Assembly: GCF_000002235.5 (NCBI RefSeq)
Contig: NW_022145615.1
Span: 16,478,712 to 16,542,711, forward strand
Direction of reading: 5' to 3'
Origin: Strongylocentrotus purpuratus
Taxonomy: Eukaryota; Echinodermata; Echinoidea; Camarodonta; Strongylocentrotidae
DNA: 64,000 nt
Shown here: piece by piece, positions 45,660 through 58,079 of the stretch
Position numbering within the stretch: the first letter of the stretch is position 1
How the letters are laid out: every line of letters starts with the position of its first letter
Notes under the pieces: model-generated
The model's input: only the letters and a program-made list of their open reading frames with translations
The model's database searches: none
Told to the model about the DNA's origin: nothing
Program-made: the position numbers and the translations under genes

Positions 45660-46935
45660 AATTTCAGGTGCAATTTACTGTGTTGACCGCTTGTCTAATA
45701 CTCGAATACTCGTTTATTTTTGCTTAACCTTTTATACAGTAATACAGATATGTCCAAGCCGACCAGATTTGTTTTTAATCATGTCAACCACAACCTTTCT
45801 AAACATGATCAAAATAATATGGGACACGCACGGCCAGGCACTTGTGTAGGAAATCTTCAAATGTTAATCAGTTATATGACAAAATAACTTGTCGGTTGCC
45901 TTACGAAAACGTAGGCCTATATACATTTAGTCAGGCCTGAGTGGCAAAACAATTATTGTTATTATTAAAAGAAGAAAAAAACATATTTGATGACATTCCA
46001 AATTCCCCAATAACCAACACGATTTGAGAGTGAGTACTTGTTTTTGTTCTTCTTCAAAACTTACTCAATAAAATAGTTTTAATAGCTGGCCCGGATACTT
46101 CAGCCTCTCACGAAACGAACGTAGGTGTCTCAGGCCAAGGCCTGAGGTGTCTTTCCATTTTCATGTTGTTGTTCTTTGCAGGCTATATTTTGTATGAGAG
46201 GGTGGATCGAGTATCCGCCTATACAACTTTAATAGTACAAAAACTACAAGCTGTCTTTATTGGCATGTTTGTTTCAAAGAACCTGCTACGTATAAATCTG
46301 TAAAAGTGATATAAGTAAAACAACCTTTTCACTCTTGTTCTGAAGGGTATAAAACACAACTTGTAATCACATTATAGTTATCATATTACAGGTCGATAAA
46401 GTCTACTCCTTGGAACTTAATACCGAGTCCGACATCTTTATTATCACGTACGACAATGACTGGTTTTCACGCATAAAATATTTAGGCTGATTCTATTGAA
46501 AATGGTTATTGATTATATTAAAAATGGTTATTGGTTTACAGTATCTAGCCTTCTCAGATAAATAACTATTTGATATGATCGCCGAGGAATAATGAGCCCT
46601 ATACGGCTCTTGCAAGAGCCGATCGACGTTTGCTGATAAGGATTCACAAAACTCAGTGTAATTTAGGGTGGGTTTCGAGGGAGTTAGCGTACATGACCAT
46701 GATGACACCCACAGAAACCTTATTCATTACCGAACAAAACATGAAGAAGGAGCCCCTCGACACCATAGGTGTAAATATACATTTTCTTTCGGAATTTAGA
46801 AACTTTAGCCATTATGGCTTGTAATGCTTTGTATGGACTTAAAAATGTCAGAATGTTCTTCCGGCGGGAGTGAAAGCCTGGTGAAAGCCCTCCCCTTCCC
46901 ACGTTCTAAACCAGATGTCGATGTTATGGTTCGAT
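45660..46935. other. Gene-free stretch
   Basis: Nothing recognised apart from short palindromes near 46130 (CTCAGGCCAAGGCCTGAG) and 46608 (CTCTTGCAAGAGC). Confidence 0.45.
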
Positions 46936-46937
46936 AT

Positions 46938-47085
46938 GACAGGCGTGGGATATGATTTTGCGCCCCCCCCCCAAACGAGACCAAGTGCCAGATACGCCAC
47001 TGGTCACCATTACGTACCAATTTTGACTCGCATGATTTCAAATTTGCCACCCCCCCCCCTTAAAATCCTGGATCCGCGCCTGGTC
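46938..47085. mobile_element. hAT-like end fragments
   Basis: CAGGCGTGGGATATGATTTT near 46940, then a C-run and CAGATACGCCACTG. A second C-run follows with AATCCTGGATCCGCGCCTG ending near 47083. The last matches the 29494 terminus. The order suggests two overlapping element ends; no duplications could be matched. Confidence 0.5.
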
Positions 47086-47089
47086 TGGG

Positions 47090-49000
47090 TTGCCTGTTTA
47101 TGATTCATAGCGCATTATTAGGCTTGATACTTTTGATAATGATTTATAAATAAGCAAATACATGCATGTCTGCATTACGAACGTCTATTGTGATGTTGTC
47201 CTTGACAAATACAGCCTCTGTTAAAGACGTTACTCCACCACCAAATTTGGAACACCTCTCCACAATGAAGTATCGTGAATGCGGCACTCTGAGCGGCCGT
47301 TTTTTAAAAGTGTTTTTACCAATTTTAGTGTTCTTAAAAGTTCGCCATGTCGTTTGATCAAAGCGGTACTAGGCAAGCTTGCCTAGTAATTATTTCGTTT
47401 GATACATGCCTATGCATGTGTATGGCTACACATAATGAAGAGCCGGGAAAATATGAACTTTGTTGATTTGACCTTTAATTATATTTGAGGTAGGCAAGAT
47501 GTTGTAAATATAAATTATTCTTTTTTTTAACCTTCTTTTTTCTTCCATTTCCATCTTTCCTTATTTTATTTTTTTGTTTTAAACCTCCTTTCATCATTTT
47601 GTTATAACTTTCTTTATGTTATACAGTAGATTTACGGTTACAACATGTGGGAGCGGGGAGATTGGGGAGTCCTGGAAAAAAAAGTGATAATCTTTCTTGA
47701 GTGTGTGTTGTCCTGAAAAGGACTGTTGGTTATCTTTCTTGTTCCCGTAGTTCTAAAACAGATAACTTTAGCGCTGGAGGTGGGGGGGGGGGGGGGCTCG
47801 ACGTTTCGAATAGGTTGATTATCCGTCGTCAGGAGATGTCTTTATGTTATTCTTTATTTGTTGTATCCCCAGGGTTTGTATCTATCTTTCCGGTTCTCAT
47901 TTCTCATATATTTCTTTATATCTTTCTCTCTCAATCTCTGTGATGGGCGAAAATGATCATTGCATCGACTAATGTTTATCCGAATACCTTCTCCGTCTAG
48001 CGTTCACATCAACAGTTTCTCCGGAATTATCTTTGTACAGTCCAGAGTTGGAGGAGTTCTCCGAATAAGTTTTCTGCCTTTCTCCCGATAAAGTTTCTCC
48101 ATCCCCTTTCAAAACAAGAATTTCTCCGGGAAATAACTTTTGATTTGAAAGGTATATCATTCTCTCTTCTACTTTTGTTTTCTCCCCCCCCCCCTCTCTC
48201 TCTCTCTCTCTCTACCGCTTTCTATTCACATATCCTTCGAACTTCTTCTCCCGCTTTCTCTCTATCCCTCTATTTCCCTCCTTTTTTATCTCCCTCTATA
48301 CGATTTCGTCATGAAATGGTTTAAATTGTGTTTATTTCATTGTACTCTATATTGCTGTTGGTAACTAAATCAATGAAACAAATTGAATCCACATGGTACC
48401 AATTTGATTGCTACTGTTTCATAACTTTCTCTATTAGTCATCTGATTGTCCTCGAACTTTTTTGTATTGGTCGTTGGTAAGTTTCTAAGAAATACCTGCT
48501 TTTATTAAAAATCAGAATATATTCTTAGGCCAGAGATGAACTTTAATTCAGTAGGACCTTAAGATATGGTCGTTTCTTACTCCTTGATGATAATTTATGA
48601 TGACGATGATGATGTATAATGATAGTAAATGAATAGCATGTACATTGCAACCTGTAGCATTCCATTGCAAAGCACATCAATGTTCTCTTCTATACGTAAA
48701 AGAAAATTAACTAGTACTTGCTAAAAACAATTAAGTGAGACTTTAGACACACTGAATTGTATGTCTCAGTACTCCAGTATAAGTATAGGTGTAGTCTGTA
48801 ATGAGAAGACTATGAATCTGGACCGAGCATGTCGAGATATCCCAGTAACGTACTAGGCTGTGATGAACCACTGTCTGTCACCCCATTGACCCTACTGGTA
48901 TAATTCCTTTATCAGTGGTCAGTGCTCTATTTATCTCCTTATCAGATCATGGTAGAACCAGGAAAAGTGGCGAACTGGTGAGCTGAGCTCAAATGAGATG
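47090..49000. other. Gene-free stretch with pyrimidine tracts
   Basis: A G-run near 47782, a C-run plus (CT)n at 48184-48213 and CT-rich surroundings to 48300. No gene recognised. Confidence 0.5.
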
Positions 49001-49004
49001 GTCT

Positions 49005-49825
49005 CCTAATGAGTTCAAATGTGAAATTCTTTCCTAATGCCTATATCATTTCCTTAAAGGTAAAGAACAGTTTTGGAAACGCCCCTCTCTCAAAAAATGA
49101 AATGGAAGCTCTCATTACCAGTCATGTGAAAGAATATGTTTTGAATAATACGTGATGATACAAATTTTGCCGGGAAACCGCCTACTAATTGATATATTTG
49201 GTAAATTATTATATCTATTGGGACCAAATAGATATCGCGCACGTGGTCGCGTAGTCCCATATACATCTTTCTGTGTTCAGTGCTTGTAACTTTACCAAGA
49301 CTGGGCCAAATTTCTTATCATGTTGATGATTCCAAAACCTTGCAGTACACACCAATACTTATATATGCTAGATGATCAACCTTTTCTGATCGATTTCACA
49401 ACGTTTCTTTCACAATGCAATCGCATGACCAGAACTGGTCTTTATCTTTAACGTCCACATGACTGACGCACCTGTGTATTCCCCAGTTGGAATAGTCTAT
49501 ATCTCCCAGTCCAAACGTTTTCTCCATTTAATAATGAAACGCTAATGCAACCGACATGCTATGCCTGCGTATTCATGTGATCCCCAGTTCGAATGTGAAA
49601 TTTTCTCTTAGTCCATTTATACACATGTCCTCTATTTATAAGTAACATGTTCACACGATCGATACACCTGTGTATTCTTTGGAGCCCCAGTTGGAATGTG
49701 AAATTCTCTCCTAGTCCATGCATACACATTTCCCCTATTTATCGGTAAAACGTTCACACGACCGACACACCTGTGTATTCTTTGTGGCCCCAATTGGGAT
49801 GTAAAGTACTCTCTTCAAAATAAAT
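49005..49825. repeat. Tandem array of about 100-bp units, interrupted by a TTAA element
   Basis: Units contain CGACACACCTGTGTATTC, CCCCAGTTGGAATGTGAAAT, TCTCCTAGTCCAT and ACACATTTCCCCTATTTAT. Starts lie near 49458, 49551, 49651 and 49752. A partial unit (AAATGTGAAATTCTTTCCTA) lies before 49053, separated by the 390-bp element at 49058-49447. Units diverge moderately. No coding function is apparent. Confidence 0.8.
49058..49447. mobile_element. TTAA-flanked nonautonomous transposon, family C
   Basis: TTAA at 49054-49057 and 49448-49451. The ends are AGGTAAAGAACAGTTTTGG and the diverged inverse CCAGAACTGGTCTTTATCT. The terminus resembles family A (AGGTAATACACAGTTTTGG), so A and C are probably related. 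A partial copy of its right end (TTTCACAATGTAATC, GCATGACCAGAACT) lies at 50257-50312. No transposase. Confidence 0.7.
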
Positions 49826-51595
49826 CCCCTTATCAAACTTTCGGTTCACTTTATGAATGGAGGCAATAAATGAAGTATAAATAACAACGAGTCATAGTTG
49901 TCAGGGCGTTTATTATAATGTCCCCATTTACGGTATAAAACATCTGTCCCCGATTTCCACCCAATGTAAGTATGCGCGTGTGTGTGTGTGTGTCACATGG
50001 CGGGCGGGGGGGGGTAGCGTGTTTGGTTGTATGGGATCATTTGTTTCATGTTACAACTGATCTCATCTTTTTTCATCAATCATACAATCTCTGTATTGAA
50101 AATGTATTGAATCATGTCAAGATGAAAAACAACTGTATTTATAATGATTTATATTGTTTTGGAATCAATAAAAAAGCTATTGAAAAATAAATTGACAGTA
50201 TGCATCAATTCTGATGAACTGCAAAATCAACACGACCCCCCATCGCTCTTCACCTGGTTCTTTCACAATGTAATCTTGGTAATTGCATGACCAGAACTCA
50301 ACTTCATCTTTGATACCAAAGATTGCCTTTTAATCAATTAAAAATGTAATTGTAAAGACTGGCTTTGATATATTCTTCGAAAGATGTATCAGCTCTTATC
50401 AGGCAACACCTGCCCCGTGAGCTAAGCAAACAGGCGATAGCCACCTCTTTTCCTTGACAGTTAAAGAGTTATCAAAAGGATTCTTGGCGTAGAGATCATT
50501 TTATCGTCCTTTTCAAACAGCAATACCTTCTTGTGTAAATGGACAGGATTCAATCGAGATTATTAACCTGTAAAATGGTACGAACACATGGATTGGGGGC
50601 CATTCAAAGTAAACGGAGTGACACAAAACTATTTTGATAGCGTTCTTGTATTTAAATTGAATTAAAACATTTAAAAAACATCTAAAGTTAATTCTTTGAA
50701 ATAAGATTACTACCTTGATATATATATATATACTATATTTATCACATTTTATAATTCAAATTAAAAATGATTCGGTGGTGTTCACCTTACACCAGATATG
50801 AAAATCAAACATTTTGCAAGATACCAGTCTGTCTACTAAGAATCAACGCAAAGTAAAAGCATTACATGGGGTGATCGAATGACTTGTTCTCACCATTACG
50901 TAGGTGTAGATCAAAGACCTCATATTAAATTCTTATATTAATTTTGTTTAAAGTTGCAGGTATGAGAAATGCAAAAATCACTATTCATAATGATTGCAGA
51001 TCTACTCACATAATGTACAAAACGTGCCCATGTACACTTCACCTTCGTCAATATCTCGAATATATATTGTGTATTCTTTGATGGAGGCATTACTTTGCCC
51101 TCATTATTATCATGTGTTCACGATTTAATCAAAGTCTGGCACAAATGGATTTCGACATGCCATTTTCAAAACAATGTTGAAGTGTATATGATTTAATGTA
51201 ATCAATTTTACTCATTTGAAAGCAAACTACGTCTTAATTATGAGAGGAAAAAAGGAAGTATATTTAAACAACGCATGGTTCGTTCACAATACTTTGTAAG
51301 TATTTCATTTGGGGTTTCGTTTTCTCTGCGACGCACGGTATAGTTACAAGATTTACATCAAGAATGTACAAAAGACGAACGAGTAAATGTATTGGAATAT
51401 TACACATTAATGCACTTTTAGGAAGCCCCCCACCTCCATGTCACAATGGATCATCATTTAACCTTGCTTAAAGCTCTATAACTCTATCATTTATCTCATG
51501 AATACGATGTATATATTTAGCCCTAAATTGAATATTTATTACAGTCACTGATAAACAGGGTATCTCTACTTGGTGACAGTTCAAGTATTCTGGAT
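49826..51595. other. Gene-free stretch
   Basis: A (GT)n near 49978-49993 followed by a G-run, a (TA)n near 50718-50730 and the family C scrap at 50257-50312. A TCCCCGATTTCC scrap near 49951 recalls the 34.6-kb palindrome. No gene. Confidence 0.5.
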
Positions 51596-51602
51596 ACTTT
51601 AA

Positions 51603-52002
51603 AGGGATCCGGTAACTTTGTCTCAGATTCTGAAACAAAATCCTGAATTTAGCTCATGCTGCAATGATAATTATAAACCTTAAGGTCAGACAGGAACCCA
51701 ATGACTTTTACAAGCCGATTGCCTGTCTGATTATTAAAAATGTTTATGATTGGAAATCGAAACCAAATTTTGCGTTTGCCTAACGGGTTTCAGAACACTA
51801 CAGTCTATTGGGGAAAACGAGTATGGTAAAACCGGTCACTCAAAGATTTTTACTTTTTTGAGGCACTTCTTGATCATTTTGAAGCTCGATTTTTTTTTTT
51901 TTTTTTTTTTTTTGGGGGGGGGCTTCAATATTACACCATATCACAGACACTGACAACACGTAGGACCTTGCATCTCAGATTTAACAATGTTAAACGATGC
52001 CT
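51603..52002 (+). mobile_element. TTAA-flanked transposon, family B copy 2, with expanded T24G9
   Basis: TTAA at 51599-51602 and 52003-52006. It starts AGGGATCCGGTAAC and ends AACGATGCCT. It is collinear with copies 1 and 3. At 51890-51922 it has T24 followed by G9, where copy 3 has GATTTTCGTTTAGGG and copy 1 has CAATTAAGGG. The open frame over the middle is not a gene. Confidence 0.85.
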
Positions 52003-52439
52003 TTAAAGATCAGGACACGTTACTCGCAACTACTGTAGATGAAATATCATCGTTGGTGTTAACCTCTTAGCAATAATGACCCGAATTTTGTCCACTCATT
52101 GAATATTGAGAACGATCGATAAGGAACTAAACACTACGATCTTAGGTTTACCGGGGTGGATACAAGTGTTGGAGACCCGGAGCGAGAGTCGACAGAACAG
52201 TTAAATCGACTTTCGGCCGGAGCTACAGGGAAGTTTTTTTTATTTCCTCGGATCGAAAATTGATAATAATGCTTTTCCAAGGAGCTCATGGACATGAGGC
52301 ATTATCAATCAAAGTCCATCCAATATCCATGATATTAGGGACTCTTTTGGTCAACAACAGCCAGACACCGGTGACCCATACACGGGAGAGGCATGTAACT
52401 TCTCCGGCCAAAGGCGCCGCAAGAGGAGGATATTTGTGG

Positions 52440-53060
52440 GTGTTTAACCAACCTTTCCCCTTAAATTTTCTATCGGCAAATGTTCAATAGGTAAAAACAA
52501 TGAGGGCCTTTCTTTAGCATTGTTATTATTATTTGAAGACCTAATTTTTCGTTTTGTAGTTTTGGGAGGAGTATGCTATCTTGGTATTTTATAATATTTC
52601 TCATATTTATTAGAAATCATTTTAACCACTGTCGGCATATGGAGGCAGTGTTTTCTATAATCATCTTCAGCAAATTCGAAGGTCTGAGGACTGTTTCTGC
52701 TAGCTAGTAGTGACTGTTTCGCAAATTCGATCAGACCCTCCATCTTCCCTAAGTAGTGATAGTACATCGAGTCGGATGGGAAGGGGTTAACAGCATCGAG
52801 GCACTTATCATCTTGATGTAGGTTTCCCGCTCAGGTGACATCCATTGACCTCTGAAAGTAAACCACTCGGTCGACAACGGAAATGTTTGGTGGTGTGACG
52901 GATTGGGAGACATGCTTCTCCTTGGCGTTGATAGACGCAGATATCCGTCCAGAAATCCATTTCCATCGATCCATTTGCCAACTCCTATTGGATGTCAACC
53001 AAAACCCCCTTTTTCCAGCTAGTGTCAATAGAGGAATGTCAGACCTCGACTCTTTCGGAG
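52440..53060 (-). pseudogene. Decayed protein-coding-like stretch, family unknown
   Basis: One minus-strand reading frame stays open for most of about 200 codons, with about two interruptions. That is far fewer than expected in AT-rich noncoding DNA. Its pieces have balanced, globular-type composition (for example KMEGLIEFAKQSLLASR and RKHCLHMPTVVKMISNKY), and a basic segment PPKTTKRKIR could be a nuclear localisation signal. I recognise no family. It could be a broken host gene, a transposon gene or a virus-like fossil. The plus-strand frame at 52883-53125 overlaps it and looks like its shadow. A further minus-strand frame at about 52130-52260 may belong to the same unit. Confidence 0.35.
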
Positions 53061-53833
53061 CATTAACTACCGAAACAAATGTGATTGATTATGTCATTGG
53101 CTTAGCGCTTTGTTTCACCGGATAAAGTAGGGAGATTAAATGAGCTTCGAAGTACTTAAATGTTGTCGTGCACATGGTGAAAGTGTCTGGTCACCAAACT
53201 CTTGTCCAGCATTATTAAGAATCTGAGAAAGCGTCGTTATTTGATAACAGGTTTTTCATCCTGCTAAGCGTACAATAATTATTTATTATTGTGACATTCT
53301 AAATAACAGACCTTTGTCATTTAATCACGTGTTTTTTATTTAATTTTCTGATGTAATACCCCAACACCCGTGTTTACCTTATTTTTTGTCTTCCGCTAAA
53401 ATACTTATGTATAACTTGCCCATTCTTGAGACCATGAATATGTCAATCCTAACTATTCTTTTTATGATGGTCTTTTTATGAATTTATTTGTTGTACGTTG
53501 TTTTTTTCCCCTTTGAAATACTTTAATGTTTGCATGTTATGTTGCACTGAATAATGAATAAAGACTGAACAACTATTCATCTACATGAGTCTGATAAATA
53601 ACTGCGGCATTTCATTATATAGATAAATGTATGACATTTTAAAAATAATTCTTTATCCTAAGGTAATTACCAAAACATTGGTACGTCATCGGAATTCATA
53701 TTTTTCTGTAATACGTTAAAAAATAAAACAAATTGTATACATCTGTAATTTCACTGATTAATATCACCTTTGTTCATTAATCTTAGGATTTCCTATCAGT
53801 AATTTAGTTTGATATAGAAAATGGAATTATAAA

Positions 53834-54103
53834 ATGATTCATTTCCCTATCCGAAGTGATAACTATCGACGTTTACCGACAATAGATATCCCTAAACATA
53901 AAATAAAGTTGAGCACAAACAAAATCCACATTTCAAAATCCACAATTCAAAAATATCTAACTAACAGAGTCACTGCTATTGATTTCAACGATGCCTTGCA
54001 AAATGCACATCCATCCTTAAGATTCAATATCGGAGATTTTAACAAATGTTTGTTCAGCCTGGATGGAGAAGATACCGATGAACAATGTGCGCCTTTCCCC
54101 TGA
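53834..54103 (+). CDS. Hypothetical ORF, 89 codons
   Basis: I do not recognise this protein. It starts at ATG after stop-rich sequence and reads MIHFPIRSDNYRRLPTIDIP, is lysine- and isoleucine-rich, then HPSLRFNIGDFNKCLF and an acidic DGEDTDE before the stop. No signal peptide, membrane segment or known motif is seen. A pyrimidine-rich CTTTGTTCATTAATCTTAG about 50 bases upstream could be a splice acceptor, but stops lie between. It may be chance. Confidence 0.2.
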   Translation: MIHFPIRSDNYRRLPTIDIPKHKIKLSTNKIHISKSTIQKYLTNRVTAIDFNDALQNAHPSLRFNIGDFNKCLFSLDGEDTDEQCAPFP

Positions 54104-55710
54104 GACCTCCTGGGTAAAAGATGTTTCAGACTGCGGCTCTTACTCTGCATCCTCCCTGATTTCAAACCGTGAGTAGGATAAAGGGTCAAATACAAAGCGC
54201 AGTGGCAACATTATCAGCGGACCGGGATTTGATTTCCCCTCCCTGGAAAAGCCTCTTAAACCTGTTGTCCCCTTCCCTCTACCTCCCCCAGTCATCTCCA
54301 TGATAAACTGTCTTCCCTATCTGTATCTGCATACAGACGCGATATATATGTTCTGCGACAATATTCTGTGTCTTCAGCATGCATCCCCCATCTTTGACTA
54401 GAATACTGGTGCCGCCATCTGTTGAAAGCGGATCCACTTAGCAAGATTGGACCTCGTTCACATCTTAGTGCGATAATCTGGCTATGTTTATCACGCTCGC
54501 TTTATCTTGTTCGTGAGGAGGGAGTCGGGAGGGTTCTGCATAACGACAACATCATGATCCTTAACGCAATTTCAATCAAGAGATTGGCCTTTTGATGGCA
54601 ATTTCTATAATGGTAATGTATAGCTTTTAAAAATATTGACAAAATGATTCAGTCAACTTTGAATTCTTGCCCTAAATATGTTCCCAAAAGAAAGCGTGCA
54701 TTTCTACTACTTTGTACCATTGAACTATTGTTATTGACATTTTCATCGCAACGTTTTGAATGATTCTTGGTCATTGTATAAGAATGAAAAGTGTGAGAAA
54801 TTAACATTATAAAACTGAGACAAAGAGTTTAATTTTTGTTTAAAAACTTACCCACTTCGTTGTTCTTAACTTGTTTAATCTGAAGCCCGTTGGACATAAT
54901 ACATTACTTTTGTAAATACGCATGAAAAGAGGTATTCAAAATGCTCAGGTAATTATAAATCTCTGTAAGTGTGCAATTTTTACAAACTGACCACTTACTC
55001 GTTAAGTCAGATTGTGTAAAACCACAGTCAGTACAGTATTAAAACAATTATAGAAAACACTTTTTTTTTCCACGTCAGTGTAGTGAGCGATATACATATA
55101 GACCGACCGTCTTAGCCCGAGGTGACCTTAATAGCCCTCTCAAAGAAGATTCCAAGAATAATCCGTCTTTGCCCCGCGTCTAGACGTATCCAGCTCTCTG
55201 AAGAGGGTTTGCACTACGGGTTTAGCGAGCTATTAAAGAGGTTGAGGGATTGGGCTACCTCAAAAAGTACGTAACATGAATAATTCTGGTCCTTTTGCTA
55301 GGCAAGTAGTAGAGAGCCAAGATTTCGATACACACTCTGCAGGTGGACGATCTTTCTTAGCACCTCACGCCAGCATTCGATATCATCCAACAAATATCAC
55401 TAAGCGATGTTAACGTGGCTGGGTTCATACGGTTTCTGCCTTATTCACTTGATTTAACATATTCGCAAGGTTTTTTCTCGAAAAATCAACTAAAAATTGG
55501 AGAAACTGTTTGTGCATCCGAGAGAAATAATGTTCGGATTTTGTGATGTGACGTTGTAATGTTCGAATAAATATTACAAGGAAAGGTATAATATTTCCAT
55601 ACAAATATTTGTGTGAATACAAATCTTTTGCTCTTGATATTCGATAGGGGAAATATTGATGATGTAGTCATGTTCGTACGTTAAGTACGTGATACGCAAG
55701 GTTATTATCT
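54104..55710. other. Gene-free stretch
   Basis: Moderately GC-richer from 54100 to 54560 and at 55070-55400, but no protein family, RNA or element end was recognised. Confidence 0.45.
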
Positions 55711-55711
55711 T

Positions 55712-55905
55712 GAAATGATTGATTGGCTCAGTGGTAGGGCCCGGGTTCAAATCCAAGTCGATGGGCTTGTGCCCTTTGATAAGGCATTAATCCTCGTTAC
55801 AATGTCCCTCGGAGAGGACTTAAATCCGTCAGTCCCCTGCTTGCTTACCTACAATCATACACATGGTTCCCTACAGTCGGCGGGTAAAATAAACAAACCA
55901 CCAAA
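55712..55905 (+). mobile_element. tRNA-derived SINE
   Basis: TTGGCTCAGTGGTAGGGC is an A-box-like start and GGGTTCAAATCC a B box, the split Pol III promoter of a tRNA. TTTGATAAGGCATTAATCC and CTCGGAGAGGACTTAAATCC follow, then GTCAGTCCCC. The GGAGAGGACTTAAA block is shared with the SINE ending near 62970. The tail is A-rich without a clear duplication. The 70-codon frame here is not a gene. Confidence 0.75.
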
Positions 55906-57590
55906 GTCTCTTCGACAGTATTCATGATTAAATCCAGACTAAAATATGATATGGACACACCCGTATGAAAAAGAAAACGATTTGTACGGGTGAATCAACT
56001 GGTGGGCGTTGGGAACCTGTCCGTGACGCGAGAGTCTCAAGGGTGGTGGGGAGTGAATCGTTAATCAAGGGGTATAGAGAAGGATACGTAATCGTGATCA
56101 ACACGCTCCCCACTAGCACTTTAGGTATACCTTTAGAGCAAGCAAGCCTACGCTCTTAATGTGTTTTTGAAATCAAAGAGTTTACACTACTACATCAGAA
56201 TATCTCCGGAACCAGACATTATTTCAAAGGCTTCACATAATCATCATTTCTTACTATATGTTAATTATATTTTTTAATGATTCTCAAAACTATATTGAAT
56301 TCGAAGCTTCCGGAATATTGTTGTACAATAACATCTACATGTTTTTGTATCTAATGCAGTCAATTTTCATTTCCTATTGCTCTCAGATAGGATTTGTATT
56401 TTTGTAACAGAATAACCCGTTTTTTTTTCAAGCTCTATAAAATAAATTTCTTCAATGTTAATCCTCGATTATTCAGAAATTGTATGTTCCATTCGCTATG
56501 CAACTTGACCAATAATGATTATAGACGGAGATTCTAAAGCGATACATAAAAACTTCTCTATCGGACCTCTTGGGAATTCTTGTTCAAGGATTGGTTAAAA
56601 AAACATTGCAAATGTATTCAAATTTATTTGACCATTTCTATGTTCATATTTTGTTGAGTACTAATAATTTTTCACAGGGATTAAAAAGGATATAACGTAT
56701 GTGCAATTTATCGACGAACAGCCCAATGTCCATTGGGTGTTGGATCGCCATTCGCATTGTGGAATTAATTTGCGGAGGGGAATACATAAAATTGCTCTGA
56801 AATCAATTTAATTTCGGGGAAATCAAATTTCCCAATACAAGCCCCGGCATCCGCCTTTGAGGTTTTGCCGTATGAGGGGATTATGTCCGGACGCTTAAAT
56901 TTGTCATTTCCACCCGCGGACCTATAAAGCAGTGCCAACAATTATAAATATCTTTAATTTTAAAAAATCTGTCCGGAAGCTTTCCAAGTCCGAACTAAAA
57001 TGTGTGGGTATAATGCTCTTCCTCAAAGAGTTTTTTTCCAGGTGCCTCGGACAAGACAAAATCTTGTTGTTGAACCTTTGCTTTGCAGTATGGGATTTTC
57101 CCGTTCAAGGGTTTTACAGGTTTTCACCTATGCCCGAGGTTTAATGGTATAATGGTGTAAGGCGTAATAACCAACCCGAGGCGGACAGAGTGGGTTTAGA
57201 CGGATATTCCTTGCGTGAATAAGTAGTGGCATGTTGCCTCAGGTGTTTGCGCGCTTTTATACGCAGATTGAACAGAATTATATCGTCTGCAGTGAAGCTC
57301 CAAGCTGAATGCTTTTTTGTGATCAACTGCGACGATTGACACCTTTTATCACGACATCCTCCCACACCCAACCTCTAATTCTATAATATGGTCTTATTCT
57401 CTTTCATGTACATGTCATCAAAGTAACATTTCCGATGCCCCTACGGCACCAGTACTCTCTGAATGACTGGACGTAGTACGCTACTTCATTATAATTATGT
57501 CAAAGTCCTAATCAAGGAGAAGGATTAATTAACAAATTATAATATGAAAAACGTAATCATTACAACGAATGTTTCTATATTTGGTTGTGT
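55906..57590. other. Gene-free stretch with two TATA-like sites
   Basis: GTATAAAAGCGCGC on the minus strand near 57255 and CCTATAAAGCAGTG on the plus strand near 56920 resemble core promoter TATA boxes, but no transcript or ORF of note follows either. The minus frame at 57141-57371 contains TADDIILF, superficially like a reverse transcriptase YADD box, without supporting context. Confidence 0.35.
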
Positions 57591-57600
57591 TGGCTCTATA

Positions 57601-58079
57601 CCGTGTGAGTCAAAAAAAGTTTACACCTAGAAAATTGCTTATTATTTTTAAAATCATCTTTGAACAGTAAATCATTATACAACTTATGAATGAGTGTTTT
57701 ATCCCAAATAATTTGGTATCATTTGTGTGTGGTATGTGTTCCCGCTTGGTCGAACAGGAGGCATAGTTTGCGAGAGTGCAAAAATCGATAAATAAATTTG
57801 TTAGGGATGTTATTTGGATCTGCAAAGACCGAATTAAAACCCAAATCCCAATTGTTTTATTCAGACATCACATAAGCAACTTTGGTGCAAGTCGATTTTT
57901 GCACTCTCGCAAACAATGCCTCCTGTTCATCCAAGCGTGAAGACATACCACACAAAAATGATACCAAAAGATTTGGGATAAAATACTCTTTCATAAGATG
58001 TATAATAATTTACTGTTCATAGATGATTTCAAAAATAATTAGCAATTTTGTAGGTAAAAACTTTTTTTGACTCACACTG
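57601..58079. mobile_element. 479-bp TA-flanked foldback (Tc1/mariner-like MITE)
   Basis: TA at 57599-57600 and 58080-58081 flanks CCGTGTGAGTCAAAAAAAGT at the left and ACTTTTTTTGACTCACACTG at the right. The inverted homology extends for roughly 190 bp per arm, including CATACCACACAAA/TTTGTGTGTGGTATG and TTTTTGCACTCTCGCAAAC-type blocks. It leaves only a central loop of about 100 bp. TA targets are characteristic of Tc1/mariner. No transposase frame. Confidence 0.85.

Noticed and set aside
46380-46450. LTR or primer-binding-site-like sequence
   Set aside because: No direct terminal repeats, polypurine tract or retroviral-type coding sequence was seen anywhere nearby.
55712-55780. Functional tRNA gene
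   Set aside because: A- and B-box-like sequences are present, but no acceptor stem or anticodon arm closes, and the SINE body follows.
57141-57371. Reverse transcriptase fragment suggested by TADDIILF
   Set aside because: The residues before and after do not resemble any RT block, no other RT motif lies nearby, and a four-residue match is expected by chance.
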